DNA from: Symmetrospora coprosmae
Lineage: Eukaryota; Basidiomycota; Cystobasidiomycetes; Symmetrosporaceae
Reading direction: 5' to 3'
Length of the DNA stretch: 64,000 nucleotides
Assembly: GCA_008802785.1 (NCBI GenBank)
Contig: VUYT01000001.1
Location: forward strand, 496,001-560,000
Part shown: positions 33,245 to 44,480 of the stretch, in pieces
Position numbering within the stretch: position 1 is the stretch's first letter
How the letters are laid out: every line of letters starts with the position of its first letter
Made by a program: the position numbers and the translations under genes
The notes under the pieces: generated by a model
What the model saw: only the letters and a program-made list of their open reading frames with translations
Database searches by the model: none
Told to the model about the DNA's origin: nothing

Positions 33245-36200
33245 ATGGACCCGAATACGGTAAAGAACCTGGTGGACAAGCTGTATGACAAGCGCAAGCT
33301 CGCAGCGAGCGATGTAGAGAGGTGGGTGGGTGGATGGATGGGTGCATGCGCGCGCAGTGATGGCGGCAGGCCAGCGTCGGACCGGAGCAAGGCACACGGC
33401 ATGGCTAGAGGCATCCATAGCCCAGCCAAGCAACGGTACTGACTGTCACTGCACGTACACCTCCGCAGAACCATACGAGACGCGCTGTACCACTCGAACG
33501 ATCCAGCGCGGGTCGGTGCCATTGTGCGGCAGCTCGTCGAGCTCGCGAGCAATCGAGACAACTCGAATATCCGCAATGGAGGCATCATGGGCCTGGCAGG
33601 AGCAGCGTGCGTGCGATGCCTCATTGTCGTCGCAGCGTCCTCCTTCAGCAACGCCGCGCTGGTCTGCTGCTGCTGACCTGGTCCTCATCCGTTGCGCCCG
33701 TTGCGGCAGCATCGCACTGGGCACCCAGAACATCTCGACCTACCTCGTCACCATTGCCCCGCCCATCCTCGCCTGCTTCCACGACCCGGACCAGCGCGTA
33801 CGCTACTTTGCGTGCGAGAGCATGTACAACGTCGCAAAGGTGGGTACTGTCTATTGCGGCTGCTGGACTGACGGTGGCCAGACCAGACCAGACCGCGGGC
33901 ACGGGCACGGCACGTGTGAGCAAGCAGAGCGCAGCGCGGGACCCCTGACGTGCTCGTACATGCCTGCAGGTCGCAAAGGGAGAAGTCCTCATCTACTTTA
34001 ACGAGCTCTTTGATGCCCTGAGCAAGGTGACCGAGCGCGCGCGGGTGTATGTCCGAACCCATCTACATCTCCAGCAAGCTGAGACTGTCGTGTACAGCTC
34101 GCAGCCGACTCGGATCAAGCCGTAAAGAATGGAGGCGAGCTGCTCGACCGCCTCATCAAGGACATTGTCGTCGAGCAGGCCTCGACGTTTGTTGCCGCGC
34201 GGCCGACCACGCCGGACGACAGCGCCGCTTCGGAGAATGGCAATGACGGGCAGAAGGGTGTCCTGGTGCCGGATGGAGACGCCTCGTCCATCGCCCGCAA
34301 ACAGCAGCAGCAACAGCAGCAGCAAGGCGGATACCAGCCACCCAAGCTGACCAAGGAGATGCTGCAAGCGCATACGACTATCGTCTCGTCTGAGCCGCCT
34401 TCGGAACGCTTTGTCCCGTCGGCAGCTCAGCCTGCGGCCCCATCTCGCATCAAGGACCGCCAGGCCGGCAAGGCACCAGGGCACTCGCGGCGCGTCCACT
34501 TCTCCCTGGCGCGGTTCATCCCCCTCCTCGCAGAGCGCATCCACGTCATCAATCCCTTCACGCGCACGTACCTCGTCAGCTGGCTCAACGTCCTCGACTC
34601 GCTCCCGGAGCTCGAGTTTGTCTCGTACCTTCCGCACTTCCTCGACGGCCTGCTCAACTATCTCAACGATCCCACCGAGGACATCAAGATCGCGACCATG
34701 CACGTCTTGGCAGACTTCCTCAAGGAGATCAGAGAGGCCGCAGAGGTCAGCCAAGCCAGGGAGGAAGCACGGCTGGCTAGGCTCGAGAAGAAGCAGGAGA
34801 GGGTACGCGAGCGGGAAGAGAGGCGACGACGGCGAGCTGCCAATGGTGCAGAGCTTGACAGCCACGATGTACCGCTATCGGGCGCACCGAGCTCGAGCGC
34901 TCGTGCGATACCTGGGGCATCGAGCAGCAGCAGCAGCGGAAGACGGCAGTCAACCGAAAGCATACAGCATTCCAGAGAAGGTCTGGTTGAGTCGCCAACG
35001 AGGGCAAAAGACCTGACTCGCCCAGCTACGGCCGACACCAGTCTTGTGGGAATCAGTGAAGAGGGTACGCAGGACGACCAGACCCCAATTGCAGAAGAAC
35101 GGGAGGAGCACACAGATCACGATGGATTTGTACATGGCGTGGTAGGCGGGAACGAGACGATGGACCAGATGCCACACGATGCCGAATCGGAGGAAGGAGG
35201 CGGGGCAGCGTACGAGGAGGACGACCTGGACGGCGAGGGCGCCGGGCACTGGGTTCCCGGCCAGGGAGTTGCAGTCGATCACGCTGCCATCATGGAGATC
35301 CTTCTGCAGAACCTCTCGTCGCACGACTCTGAGATCCAGGCGACCTGCCTTCGGTGGATTGCGCAATTCATCCTCTTCGTCAAGGATACGACAGTCCCGT
35401 TCACACCCCGCCTAATCCCCTTCGTCCTCGGCTCTCTGGCCCACGACATTCCAGACATCAAGTCAGCCGCACACGCGACCAATCTGAACCTGTTCAGGAG
35501 CATTCAGGAACTGCCAAATCCGCCCCAGCCGGACCTGGCGACACAGCATCCAAGTCCGCAGACTAGCGCTTCTCCGCAGAGCCTCCCTGTTCCAGCTCTG
35601 CACGGCGTCCAGCCTGCTTCTGCACAAGCGCAGGGACATGGGCGAAAGGAGTCTATTGGCAACATGCGATCCAGCCCGGCTGGCACTCCAAGTGGGAAAG
35701 CCCCCGACAGCGGCAGCAGCAGCAGCGTGCCTTTCCCTGGCGCCGGCGGGTCCTCCACAGGACAAGCATCGTCCTCGACGCGCTACGCCAACACCGGAAA
35801 CAACCTGGATGCGATGATGAGCGATCTGCACGTCGTTGCGTCGTCTCACAAGAACCAGCAGCACATGCAGACGAGCCCGTTGCTGCACGATGCACGCTCC
35901 TTGCATGCGAACGACGAGTCGGCAGCAGGCGAGCGCAAAGACCCGTTCGAGTATCAGGCCACCGTCAATGCCCTGGTCCTGCAGTTCATCAGCAACGCAG
36001 TGGAACCGCGTGTGGCAGCGCTGCACTGGCTAAAGATGTTGCATCAGAAGGCGCCGCGAAAGGTGCATATAATGTGCATTCCCCCAGGCTTTCATCATCT
36101 GCAACCATGCGCTGAGCCAAGCTTCTGCTTTCGATCCCGCAGATCCTGTCAATGCATGACGGGACGTTCCCGGCTCTGCTCAAGATCCTGTCCGACGATT

Positions 36201-37577
36201 CCGAGACTGTCGTTAAAGCCGACTTACAGCTGCTAGCGCAGATCTCGTCAGCGTCGGAGGAAGACTATTTTCCGCTGTTCATGGGCAACCTGCTCTCGCT
36301 CTTTAGCACAGACAGGAAGCTTCTCGAAACGCGTGGCAGCCTCATCATCCGGCAGCTGTGCGTAACGCTCAACAGCGAGCGCATCTATCGCACTTTTGCC
36401 GAGCTACTCGAGAAGGACGAAGATCTCGAGTTCGCCAGCATCATGGTGCAGAACTTGCACTTGATCATGATCACGAGCGAGGAGCTCGCCGATTTCCGCA
36501 AGAGGCTCAAGAATCTCGAGACAAAGGACGGCCAGACGCTCTTCACGAATCTGTATCGATCCTGGTCGCACAATGCAGTCGCGGCATTCTCGCTGTGCCT
36601 GCTTGCACAGGCGTACGAGCATGCTTCCAATCTTTTGCAGATCTTGTGGGCAGCCCTTCCTGCTCTCTCTGCCCTACTCTGGACGGAAAAGCTGACGAGC
36701 GGTTATGCAATTGCGTGGTCAGTGCCGAACTCGAAGTAAGCGTGGCCCTCTTGATCCAGTTCGATAAGCTGGTCCAGCTTCTGGAATCGCCCGTCTTCAC
36801 ATCGCTCCGGCTACAACTCCTCGAGCCGGACAAGAACCCGTACCTCTTCAAGTGTCTGTACGGCCTCCTCATGTTCCTCCCGCAGAGCTCGGCATTCCTC
36901 ACTCTACGCAATCGCCTGAATGCCGTCAGCCCCCTAGGCTTTCTGCACGTTGCTTCGAGGCCGTGAGTGATGCTAAAGCCATCAAATTTATCTTACATGT
37001 ATCTCCTCGCTAATCATGCTGTCTCTGCAGGATGACGTACGGTGCGGCAGGAAGTGCACCTCCGGCCTCGGCAGTAGGAACACGCTCGACCATTCGACGA
37101 GGCGAGGAGATCAAATGGCAGGAGCTCCTCACACATTTCAGGCAGGTGCAGATCAAGCACGAGCGGTCCCGGCGCTCGCAGCACAGCGACGACTCTGGCG
37201 GGCTGTCGTCGAGCTCTGGCACCCTCATGGCGGGCACGGGCAGCGGAGGCAGCGCGCCGGCCCCTGCGCGCGCGGGCGGGACAGGACAAGGCAGTGGTGG
37301 TACGCCACCGGGCGCCAGTGGCACAGCGCGCAGGAAAGACACGACCAGCGGCAGGGCGCCCAGCGGCCGATTTGGTGCTGCCGCTGCGGGCGGGAACACA
37401 AGTCGTTCGACGTCAGCGGGTGGAGGAACGACTAGCCGCCCGATGAGCCCGCAGCATGTCCCTGGAACGATCAGTCAGGGTAGAGCCGGATTAAATGCAG
37501 TCTCGAATGGCCCATCTGCTGCTCAGAGGAGGACAGGCGCGGTCGGACTCTCAGCAGGCCGACCTAGGGGAAGCTAA
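33245..37577 (+). CDS. VAC14: VAC14, scaffold of the PIKfyve/Fab1 lipid kinase complex
   Basis: HEAT-repeat scaffold that binds Fab1 and Fig4 at the vacuole/endosome to control PI(3,5)P2. Exons 33245-33321, 33469-33606, 33710-33839, 33970-34026, 34098-36062, 36143-36645, 36723-36962 and 37031-37577 give 1218 residues. The N-terminal HEAT core shows [56 protein letters not shown] and [20 protein letters not shown]. Conserved [20 protein letters not shown] and [20 protein letters not shown] follow. A low-complexity insert of about 300 residues (polyGln, Glu/Arg coiled coil, acidic) separates the next repeats. The C-terminal Vac14/Fig4-binding region [20 protein letters not shown] with [11 protein letters not shown] and [19 protein letters not shown] is complete. 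The tail is Gly/Ser/Arg-rich. It is longer than typical fungal Vac14 because of the inserts. Confidence 0.95.
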
Positions 37578-37668
37578 GGGAGAGGTTCGACAAGGAAGCC
37601 TGACGATTCGAGGAAATAATGCATGGAGTGGAATGATGTTGTCGTCATTTGGAAAGCAGGTCTTTTAT

Positions 37669-37702
37669 CTAGCATACCACTGCGGCTAGCATACCACTGC
37701 GG
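37669..37702. repeat. 17-bp perfect tandem duplication
   Basis: CTAGCATACCACTGCGG occurs twice head to tail (37669-37685 and 37686-37702), about 90 bp after the VAC14 stop codon, in the convergent gap before the RRM-like gene. It is probably a local replication slip. Confidence 0.8.
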
Positions 37703-37839
37703 CACGGGTGCACGGCAATGCTGTCTCGGCTGTCGCAGCGACCAGGTCTAGCAAACTGGCAGTGCTTCCCAAAGTGTCCGCTATCGTCCGGATCGCCAAC
37801 GCCGGATCTGCCCCATTCCAGTGTACCTAAGCCCGGTCA

Positions 37840-39831
37840 TCACTCCATCGCAGTGCCACCCTCCAGCCTGTGCAGCAGCACCTCCTGGCTCTCTGGCAGG
37901 AGGCTAACGCTCAGCTCGTGTCCGTCGGCCACGACGCCACTTCCAAGCGAAAGGTGTGTCCGAGTCAGCTCAAAACTTCTGCAACAAGCAGAGGGAGCTA
38001 GCACCTACTTCATTTGCTCAATGGCCGTGTCGGCAGCGTCCTCGTTGTCAAACAGCACGAGCATTGTCAAAGAGTCGTTCATGAACTGGACAAGGCGGAC
38101 ACCGAGTGGTTCTGCCCCGCAGTCGGAGAAGGCGAGCTGCGTCGCACAAATGATATCAGTACACTACAGCCCGTTAGAAATTGGCGTTGGCGTACGGGAC
38201 CTGCGCCGACCTACCTCCACATCTGCCGTTTTGGTCTCGTGGACGAGATTCTCCACGAGAACGCCATATAGGTAAGGCGGCCTGGCTGTCCCTTCCGATG
38301 CGGTGTCTTCATCTGCTCCGACATTATCTCCAGGAGTGCCACCACAGACACATGCCTTCTTGCTGCCAGTAGATTTGTAGCCCTCGTCCGATGTGGTTCC
38401 CGCACTTCGCTGCCTAGCCTTCTGTCGCTGGCGCGCTTGACGCCTCTTCATGCTACTCGAAACCTTGATCTGCACCTGTCCACTTCTGCGCTTTGCTTCC
38501 GCATCCCCTTTGCTCCCCGGCCAATCCTTGCGCAGCTTGACCTTCTTTCCTGCGAGCTTGGAATAGGGCGGAAAGTAGCGGTCGCGGTAGTAGGGCCGAG
38601 CCCGTAGAATCGAGTAGCGTGGTACGTAGTGGTCTAGCGTGAATCCTGGTCGACGCTGTCGCTCTATGTCTGCGTCGAGAGCCGCATACGTACCCCGGGC
38701 CTTCCGGGCATCAACAGGGTCGAAAGCGATGCGCGCCTTGTCGTTGTGCTCACCGTGCACCACGACCGTGTCGTCCGAGTATGTGCAGATGAGCGCAGTG
38801 AAGACATCTCCGTCGAAGTTCGTGTATCTGACCACATCTTCCTGGATGACGCGGTGTGGCCTGTCCGGTAGGGGGTGTCTGTGCCGATTGCCTTCCCGCT
38901 CGTGATCTCGACCTCCCTTATACACCGGAATGGCACGATCATGATCTGTGTCGAACTTCGGTTCAGTGGGTACGCCGGTGAAGTCGTTCAGGTCTCGCTT
39001 CGGCCAGCGTGCATCAGAAGAGGGGTAGATTGCTCCGATGGGCGCGACCGTTGCGTGTGTGTCTTGTCCGGATGGCAAGGGGGACGCAGAGGGACACAAC
39101 GAAGACGACACTTCGAAGTTCTTAGACTGATGATAGAGGGGACTCTGGATGGCCTGAAAGTCCAGAGTACGCGGAACAGATCGGGTTGCTTAGTCTTGCG
39201 CCCGCCTATGCAGGCAAAAGGAAGGGGAAACAAGGAGGGGGCAGGGAGAGGAGGCAGAGCTCGTAACGACGGCGTGGCGGTTGCGGACTTTCAGACAGCG
39301 AGAACAGGAAAGCGTCATGGCGAAGTTGACATGTGAGCAAAAGTGAAGCGTCGATGCAAATAGTATTCGTGAATGATGATCACAGGAAAGATCCAGATCG
39401 AAGGGAGAGGAAAGGGGAGAGAAGGAGAAGGAGAAGGGAAAGGAGAGAAGGGCTGCCAGCAGGCAAGAGGCTGGAGGTGGTCGGAGGAATGGAAAGAAGG
39501 GGGAGAAGGATCCAAAGAAGGAAGGGGAGTGGAAGGGAAGGGAAAGGAGACAAGGAAGGGAAAGGCTGGACCGAAGAAGCAGAAGGAAACAATTCAAACA
39601 GCAGTACAGAGCACATACCAGCTTGTCCCACTCGCAGTCGTGCATGTCTTGCGCGCCGGCCCCAGAAGCGTATGCAGCCGGCGATTCTGCCACCGACTCC
39701 GTTTCTTCTGCCTCTGGCTGGCATCTCGGAGTTGCCGCAGGTGTGTCTTTCAGATCGATGAGGTCAATCTCGGCGTCACCCTGCCTGGGAGCGAACGAAC
39801 TGCCAGAGGCTGCCAACGCGTGGAAGGACAT
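37840..39831 (-). CDS. Uncharacterised protein with a C-terminal RRM-like domain
   Basis: Not recognised as a named family. Exons 39831-39619, 39153-38215, 38163-38009 and 37939-37840 give 468 residues. The N-terminus is acidic and Ala/Ser-rich, ending ECEW-type acidic residues before DKL; after intron 1 the frame reads AIQSPLYHQSKNFEV. The centre has DVVRYTNFDGDVFTALICTY, VVVHGEHNDKARIAFDPVDA and a Tyr/Arg-rich stretch PRYSILRARPYYRDRYFPPY, then a basic region. The C-terminus (YLYGVLVENL ... GVRLVQFMNDSLTMLVLFDN ... AIEQMNGVVADGHELSVSLL) has the beta-alpha-beta-beta-alpha-beta order and MNG-type loop of an RRM, without clear RNP aromatic residues. The last exon depends on the GTAGGT donor at 38008; without it a TAG ends the protein at EQMK. 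Intron 1 is unusually long (465 nt). Confidence 0.6.
39370..39600. repeat. Purine/pyrimidine strand-asymmetric tract inside intron 1 of the RRM-like gene
   Basis: Over roughly 230 bp the + strand is almost all A and G (GAAGGGAGAGG-type degenerate repeats), so the transcribed minus-strand gene has a long polypyrimidine tract. It lies within the 465-nt intron 39618-39154. Such mirror-like homopurine tracts can form triplexes and may replace a discrete splice-acceptor tract. Confidence 0.75.
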
Positions 39832-40250
39832 TGCGTCCAGCGGTGGCGTCGTTATGGCCGGCAGCGAGCATGGGCAGGGCAGGATCAGTCAAACGGAGGC
39901 GGGGGCAAATCCAAGCAAGATGATGATGGTGAGTCGAGTGGTTGGAGCGAAGGCAAGAGGCGAAGACGGCAGGAGAGGAAGGAAGGGAGAATATCGAGGA
40001 GGTCCGTCGCTCAGGCCCTGTCCCCGCGCTGGCGCGTTCTGTTCTGTGCCTGAATCTCGATCACCCCACCCCTTTACCCCGGATTCTCCTCCAGTGTTCT
40101 CCAGGTGTCGAGTTTTTCGTTGCATCGCGGTTGCCCACTTGTGCGTGCATCACCACACTTCGCCCGTACAGGAAGAAAGCAAGGCCAGAGCCTGCCGTGC
40201 CGTGTAGTGCTGCGAGAGAGGGAAGTGGAAGGACGTCTGCACCGCTCCAG
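39832..40250. promoter_or_regulatory. Divergent intergenic region between the RRM-like gene and RRN3
   Basis: A gap of 419 bp. It holds both promoters and shows no gene signal. A CAG directly precedes the RRN3 ATG (CTCCAG-ATG), so an intron in the 5' leader is possible. Confidence 0.4.
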
Positions 40251-43200
40251 ATGGTGGCCGCGCACGCGGTATCGACGTCGTCCACGCATCAGCGACGCAT
40301 TGCGGCAACGCCAAAGAAGCGTCCCGCTCCTACCACGGCGGCGTCGGTAGCAGCAGCCAAGATGGAGCAGGGCAATGCCTTTGTCAGAGCAAACAAGAGG
40401 AGCAAGGGTGCAGCAGCGGGAGGTGCTGGCGTAAATGGCAAAGCAGCAGCGAGCACGCCAGGCAAGGCTGCAGCTGCCGTTGCCACCATCCCGGGAGCTG
40501 GAGGAGCTGGAGGAGCTGGATCCGCCTCTACAGGAGGAGCGGCCTACACGCGAGGCATGTTCCTCGCATTCGTCGACAATGCTCTGCAAGAGAGGCGCAT
40601 GGTGAGCAGAGCAACGTTCTCACGATGCCGGGCGCGTTGGATGGCTGACAACAGGCGCTTCCCCTCCGTTTGCGTCGACAATACACAGGGTCGCAGCGAT
40701 GCCTACAACGAGCTTGTCTCGCAGTTCAAGGCACTGTCTTCCCCCGCTACATCAGCATCCTCTGCAGCTGGTCAGGGCACGCCGTCCCTGGCGACTCTCA
40801 AGTCCTGGATCGAGGCACTCACCCACGTCGTCGCCCAGCTCGACCGCTCCCATCTCTCCCTCGTTGATGCAATCATTGCCTTGCCGTGGACGACTATTCA
40901 GGACGAGGCTTTCGTCCACAGCTACTGCAAGTTCGTGCAGGCTCTGCTGTGCACACGCTCCGAGTTTGTCCAAATGACGCTCGAGAGAATCGTCAAGGGC
41001 TTCCGCTTTCGTGGGTGTCGACGTCTTTCTTGCAGCTCTCAACCCAGCTGTGCTGACGGAGGCCCACGCACCACCAGAATTCACCAACACGTACACGCAC
41101 GCCGAGTCGTCATCGCCCAGTGAAATGACGCGACGACAAACGTACGACCGGCTCCATCGCCTGTTGGGCAGTCTCCTCCACCTCATCCCTACGCTACCTT
41201 CGACCCTGTGGCAGCTCGTCAATCGCTACTTCCCGCACAAGCGCGAGTCGCGCAACGCACAGGTCGTCTACATGGCCAATGCGCTGCAGCTCGTCCAGTA
41301 CTGCCCTCAACTCGGAGAGAACGTCCTCACAGCCGTAATCCAGCGCGCTATTCAGATCGACGTTGAGATTCAATGCGACATCGAGGATTTCGAGGATGAC
41401 GAGGGCGTCCTCGACGAGGAGGTCTTTGGCTTTAGCATCGAGAACCCATTCGACAAGCTCGTCAGCGAGGAGGACAACGAGTCCGATAGTGACAGCGAGG
41501 ATGGAGACGCAGCAGAGCTCGACTTGGGCGACATCAGTTCGGGAGACGAGAGCTCCGATGATGATGAGGAGGAGCCAAGTTTGGATGCGGACGATGCGGA
41601 TGACGAAGAGGCGAGAAAGGCGAAAGTCCTCTCGCCAAAGGTCATCAAGAACCTGAAGGAGATGGCGGCAAAACTCGATGCTATCCTGAAAGTCATTCTC
41701 GACTTTCTTCAGCGCCTCAACGAATCTAGCTCTGCTTCCTTCACGACGCGCAATCCGGCTTCCGCCTTCTCGACTAGAACACCCACCAAGGCAGCGTTGT
41801 CCCGGACCTCGACCGGCTCTTCCTTCGACTCTGCTGCTCCATTCCCTGCCGTGTCAGGCAACCCAGCGCTCGCCACCGGAATCGGGGCAGTCTCCGCGGA
41901 CGCCGCAATACAAGCGAGCATTGCCCAACACAATAGCGCCTTCCTGCGCCGCACCATCTTCGACGTGTTGCTCGCAATCTTCGACGACAAGATTCTGCGC
42001 ACCTTCCGCACGCGCCACACGCAATTTATCCTCTTCTGGTATTCATCCCTGAGCCCAGAATTCACGGATCACTTCAGTGGTGCGCTTATCGGGCGGGCAT
42101 TGGACGAGCAGAGCACGCCGACCATCACGCGCGTCGCGGCTGCCGGGTACGTTGCGAGTTTCGTGTCACGCAGCACGGGCATCGACCGCACGGCCGCCCG
42201 GCGCGTCATGGGCCTCCTGTGCACGTACATGGAGGATGTCATGGACGATCTGCGCATCGCCCACGCGTCAATTGTCGTGGGCAATATCGACGCCGACCGC
42301 ATCGTGCGCTCTTCGGTCGTCTTCTACGCTATCTGTCAGGCCGCACTCTACATCTTCTGCTTCAGATGGAAGGATTTCCTCGAAGAAGCCGCAGAGGGAG
42401 AGGACGACGATCTTCTCGGAGATGAGATGGAGGGCGTGGCTGCTCCGAAAAGGAGATGGATGGCGGACCTCGAAGTCATCAAGCAAGCCGTTAGCAGCGG
42501 ACTGAACCCGCTCAAGGTGTGTTCTCCGTCACACCAGACTGTTTGGAGGCTCTTGCAGCTCGCTGACGCAGCAAGCACCCCCCTTGTCGTCTGCAGATGT
42601 GCTCGCCAACCGTCGTCTCGCAATTCGCCCGAATGGCTCACAGGACCAACTTTCTCTACTGCCACAGCATCATTGAAGCCAACAAGCGTCAATCGCGCCG
42701 CTCTACGCTGATGGATAGCCCATCTAATGCTGGCACCCCGACGGTCGAGTATCCCTCGGTACCCCTGCCTCCGCCACACGCCCAGCCGCACCCTGCGCTG
42801 AGCCGCTCGTCGTCCATGTCGCTTGTTGCGGCGCCAAATGAGCTCAATTTGGTTCAGAAGACGCTCAAGGATGCGCAGATCGACTCGCATTTCCCCTTCG
42901 ACCCGTACAAGCTGCCCTTGTCCGCTGGCTTTGTACAGGGTATCTACCGCGAGTGGGACAGTGGAGGCCTAGACGATGACGACGAGGATGAAGACGACGA
43001 CGACGAAGAGGACGCAGACACCGAGGTTGAGATGAGCCACGACGAGGGTCTCAGTGCGCAGGAGGGCTCGTCGGTCGACAGCACCGCGAGCGGGTTCCTC
43101 CTTCCTCCACGCCCGGGTTATGGTGCTCCAGGTGGAGCGCACGGCCTGCCGAGGGGCGCCATGTCATTCAAGGGGGTGCGCGCTGCCGGAGATGAAGAGT

Positions 43201-43313
43201 ACGATCATGACGGAGAGAGCGGTAGCCAGGACGAGACGGACGTCTTCTCCAAGTCGTTCGATGCGATGTCAGTCTCGCCTCGCCGGAACCCGGGCATCCT
43301 GGCTGGGCTGTGA
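40251..43313 (+). CDS. RRN3: RNA polymerase I initiation factor Rrn3 (TIF-IA)
   Basis: Bridges RNA polymerase I to the rDNA promoter core factor. Exons 40251-40601, 40689-41010, 41036-42516 and 42597-43313 give 956 residues, longer than typical (about 600-650) because of a basic/Ala-rich N-terminus, acidic loops (DSDSEDGDAAELDLGD) and a Ser/Pro/acidic C-terminus. HEAT-like family blocks include YNELVSQFKALSS, HLSLVDAIIALPWTTIQDEA, YDRLHRLLGSLLHLIPTLPS, NRYFPHKRESRNAQVVYMAN, HTQFILFWYSSLSPEF and LIGRALDEQSTPTITRVAAA. The C-terminal SSGLNPLKMCSPTVVSQFAR is close to the human LNPLKICLPSVVNFF. To keep frame, the sequence GTGGGT...TTGCAG at 41011-41035 must be removed as a 25-nt intron, or a one-base frame change must be assumed. 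Intron 1 (87 nt) is 3n and stop-free. Confidence 0.88.
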
Positions 43314-43494
43314 TGGAGCTCGTAGTGCCCGCAGAAGTACAATTGTTGTTGCATAGTCAAGTCAGCTGTCTCGCAACGCATAACCCTGCAGTCCGTTCGC
43401 TGTGCCTGTTTGACGCCACCCGCTCGTCTCGTCTCGCAAGACTGGCTCGTTTCCTCTTTTGCTCACTCTGCTCATCCTCCACCTGCATTCCAGC

Positions 43495-44480
43495 ATGTCG
43501 TTTCAGTCTGCCTTCTTCCTGCCGCTATCAGCGACGTCTGCCTGTGCAAGGGCTCTGCGACTGCAGCGAGCAGGTCGATTGCGGCAGGCAGCAGCATCGA
43601 CGTCAAGGTCGCTCGCTACGGCCAGACCTGCAGGAGCAACGCTTGTCCTTGGTAGCAACAGCAGCAGCAGCAAGAGCACGATCGTACCAGCTGTTAGCCA
43701 TGGCCAGCTTGAGCGAGCTCTGTCCACCTCGGTCGCCAGAAAGAGCGTGTACGACGAGTGCGTCTCGGCTCCTCTCGGACTAAGGCGGAACGCTAAGCCT
43801 GGCAAGAGGCCGCCTGACGGAGGCACTGACACACTCGTTTACACTTCTACGTCATCCATCTCTCGCTCGTCACCCTCCCCCGCAGCTTCCGCAACATCCT
43901 TGATGACGCCGAGCGTCCCGCAATCATTGTCGACTCAATCTCCGAGACGACCTTCAAGCTGAGCGACGGCATCATCCTCCCTTCGAATGCCGTGTTCCTC
44001 AACGGCACAGCCTTCATGTGGGATGTGCCTCCTCCAGCATTCGAGTGGCCCGGATGGACGAAGGAGATGTTCGAGGTGTTTGAGGTCGTTGCGCCGAAAC
44101 CGGGTAAGCGGATGCAGTAGCGCTCCCAAGATATCCACCGTACCTGTAGCTGGACTGACGAGTGGGCCGCTTGCCGCACACAGACATCCTTCTCTTTGGA
44201 ACGGGCCACTCAGCACTCCCTCCCCCGGCCTGGTTGCGGCCATATCTGAACTCGCTAGGCATCCAGCTCGACATTATGGACTCGGTGCGTTAGCTTTCCC
44301 CTACGAGCAGCACTCTGGCCAGCTGCTAATTGAGAAAGGGTGGGGAGCATACAGCGTAATGCCTGTTCAACCTTCAACCTGCTAGCGGAGGAAGGGCGGA
44401 GAGTCGCGGCTGCATGTCTCACACTCGCGCCACTCGACTCGCGGACAGGGGCGCCAATACTCCCGTCAAAGGCATCTTAG
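43495..44480 (+). CDS. NDUFAF3: Complex I assembly factor NDUFAF3 (DUF498/Mth938 domain)
   Basis: Mitochondrial assembly factor for respiratory complex I. Exons 43495-43757, 43886-44103, 44184-44284 and 44355-44480 give 235 residues. The N-terminus is rich in Arg, Ser and Ala with almost no acidic residue (about 85 residues, targeting presequence). The DUF498 core follows: VYDDFRNILDDAERPAIIVD, FKLSDGIILPSNAVFLNGTA, FEVFEVVAPKPDILLFGTGH, SLGIQLDIMDSRNACSTFNL and LAEEGRRVAAACLTLAP. All three junctions restore conserved residues. Its presence indicates that the organism keeps a proton-pumping complex I, consistent with NDUFA13 nine kilobases downstream. Confidence 0.92.

Noticed and set aside
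34300-34330. CAG repeat runs (also near 21630, 32120 and 61311) as possible mobile or CRISPR-like repeats
   Set aside because: They are single-codon Gln or Ser microsatellites in low-complexity protein regions or a short intron, without spacers or flanking duplications.
38005-38007. TAG read as the stop of the RRM-like protein
   Set aside because: It overlaps a GTAGGT donor. Splicing to 37939 adds NGVVADGHELSVSLL, which completes the RRM-like fold.
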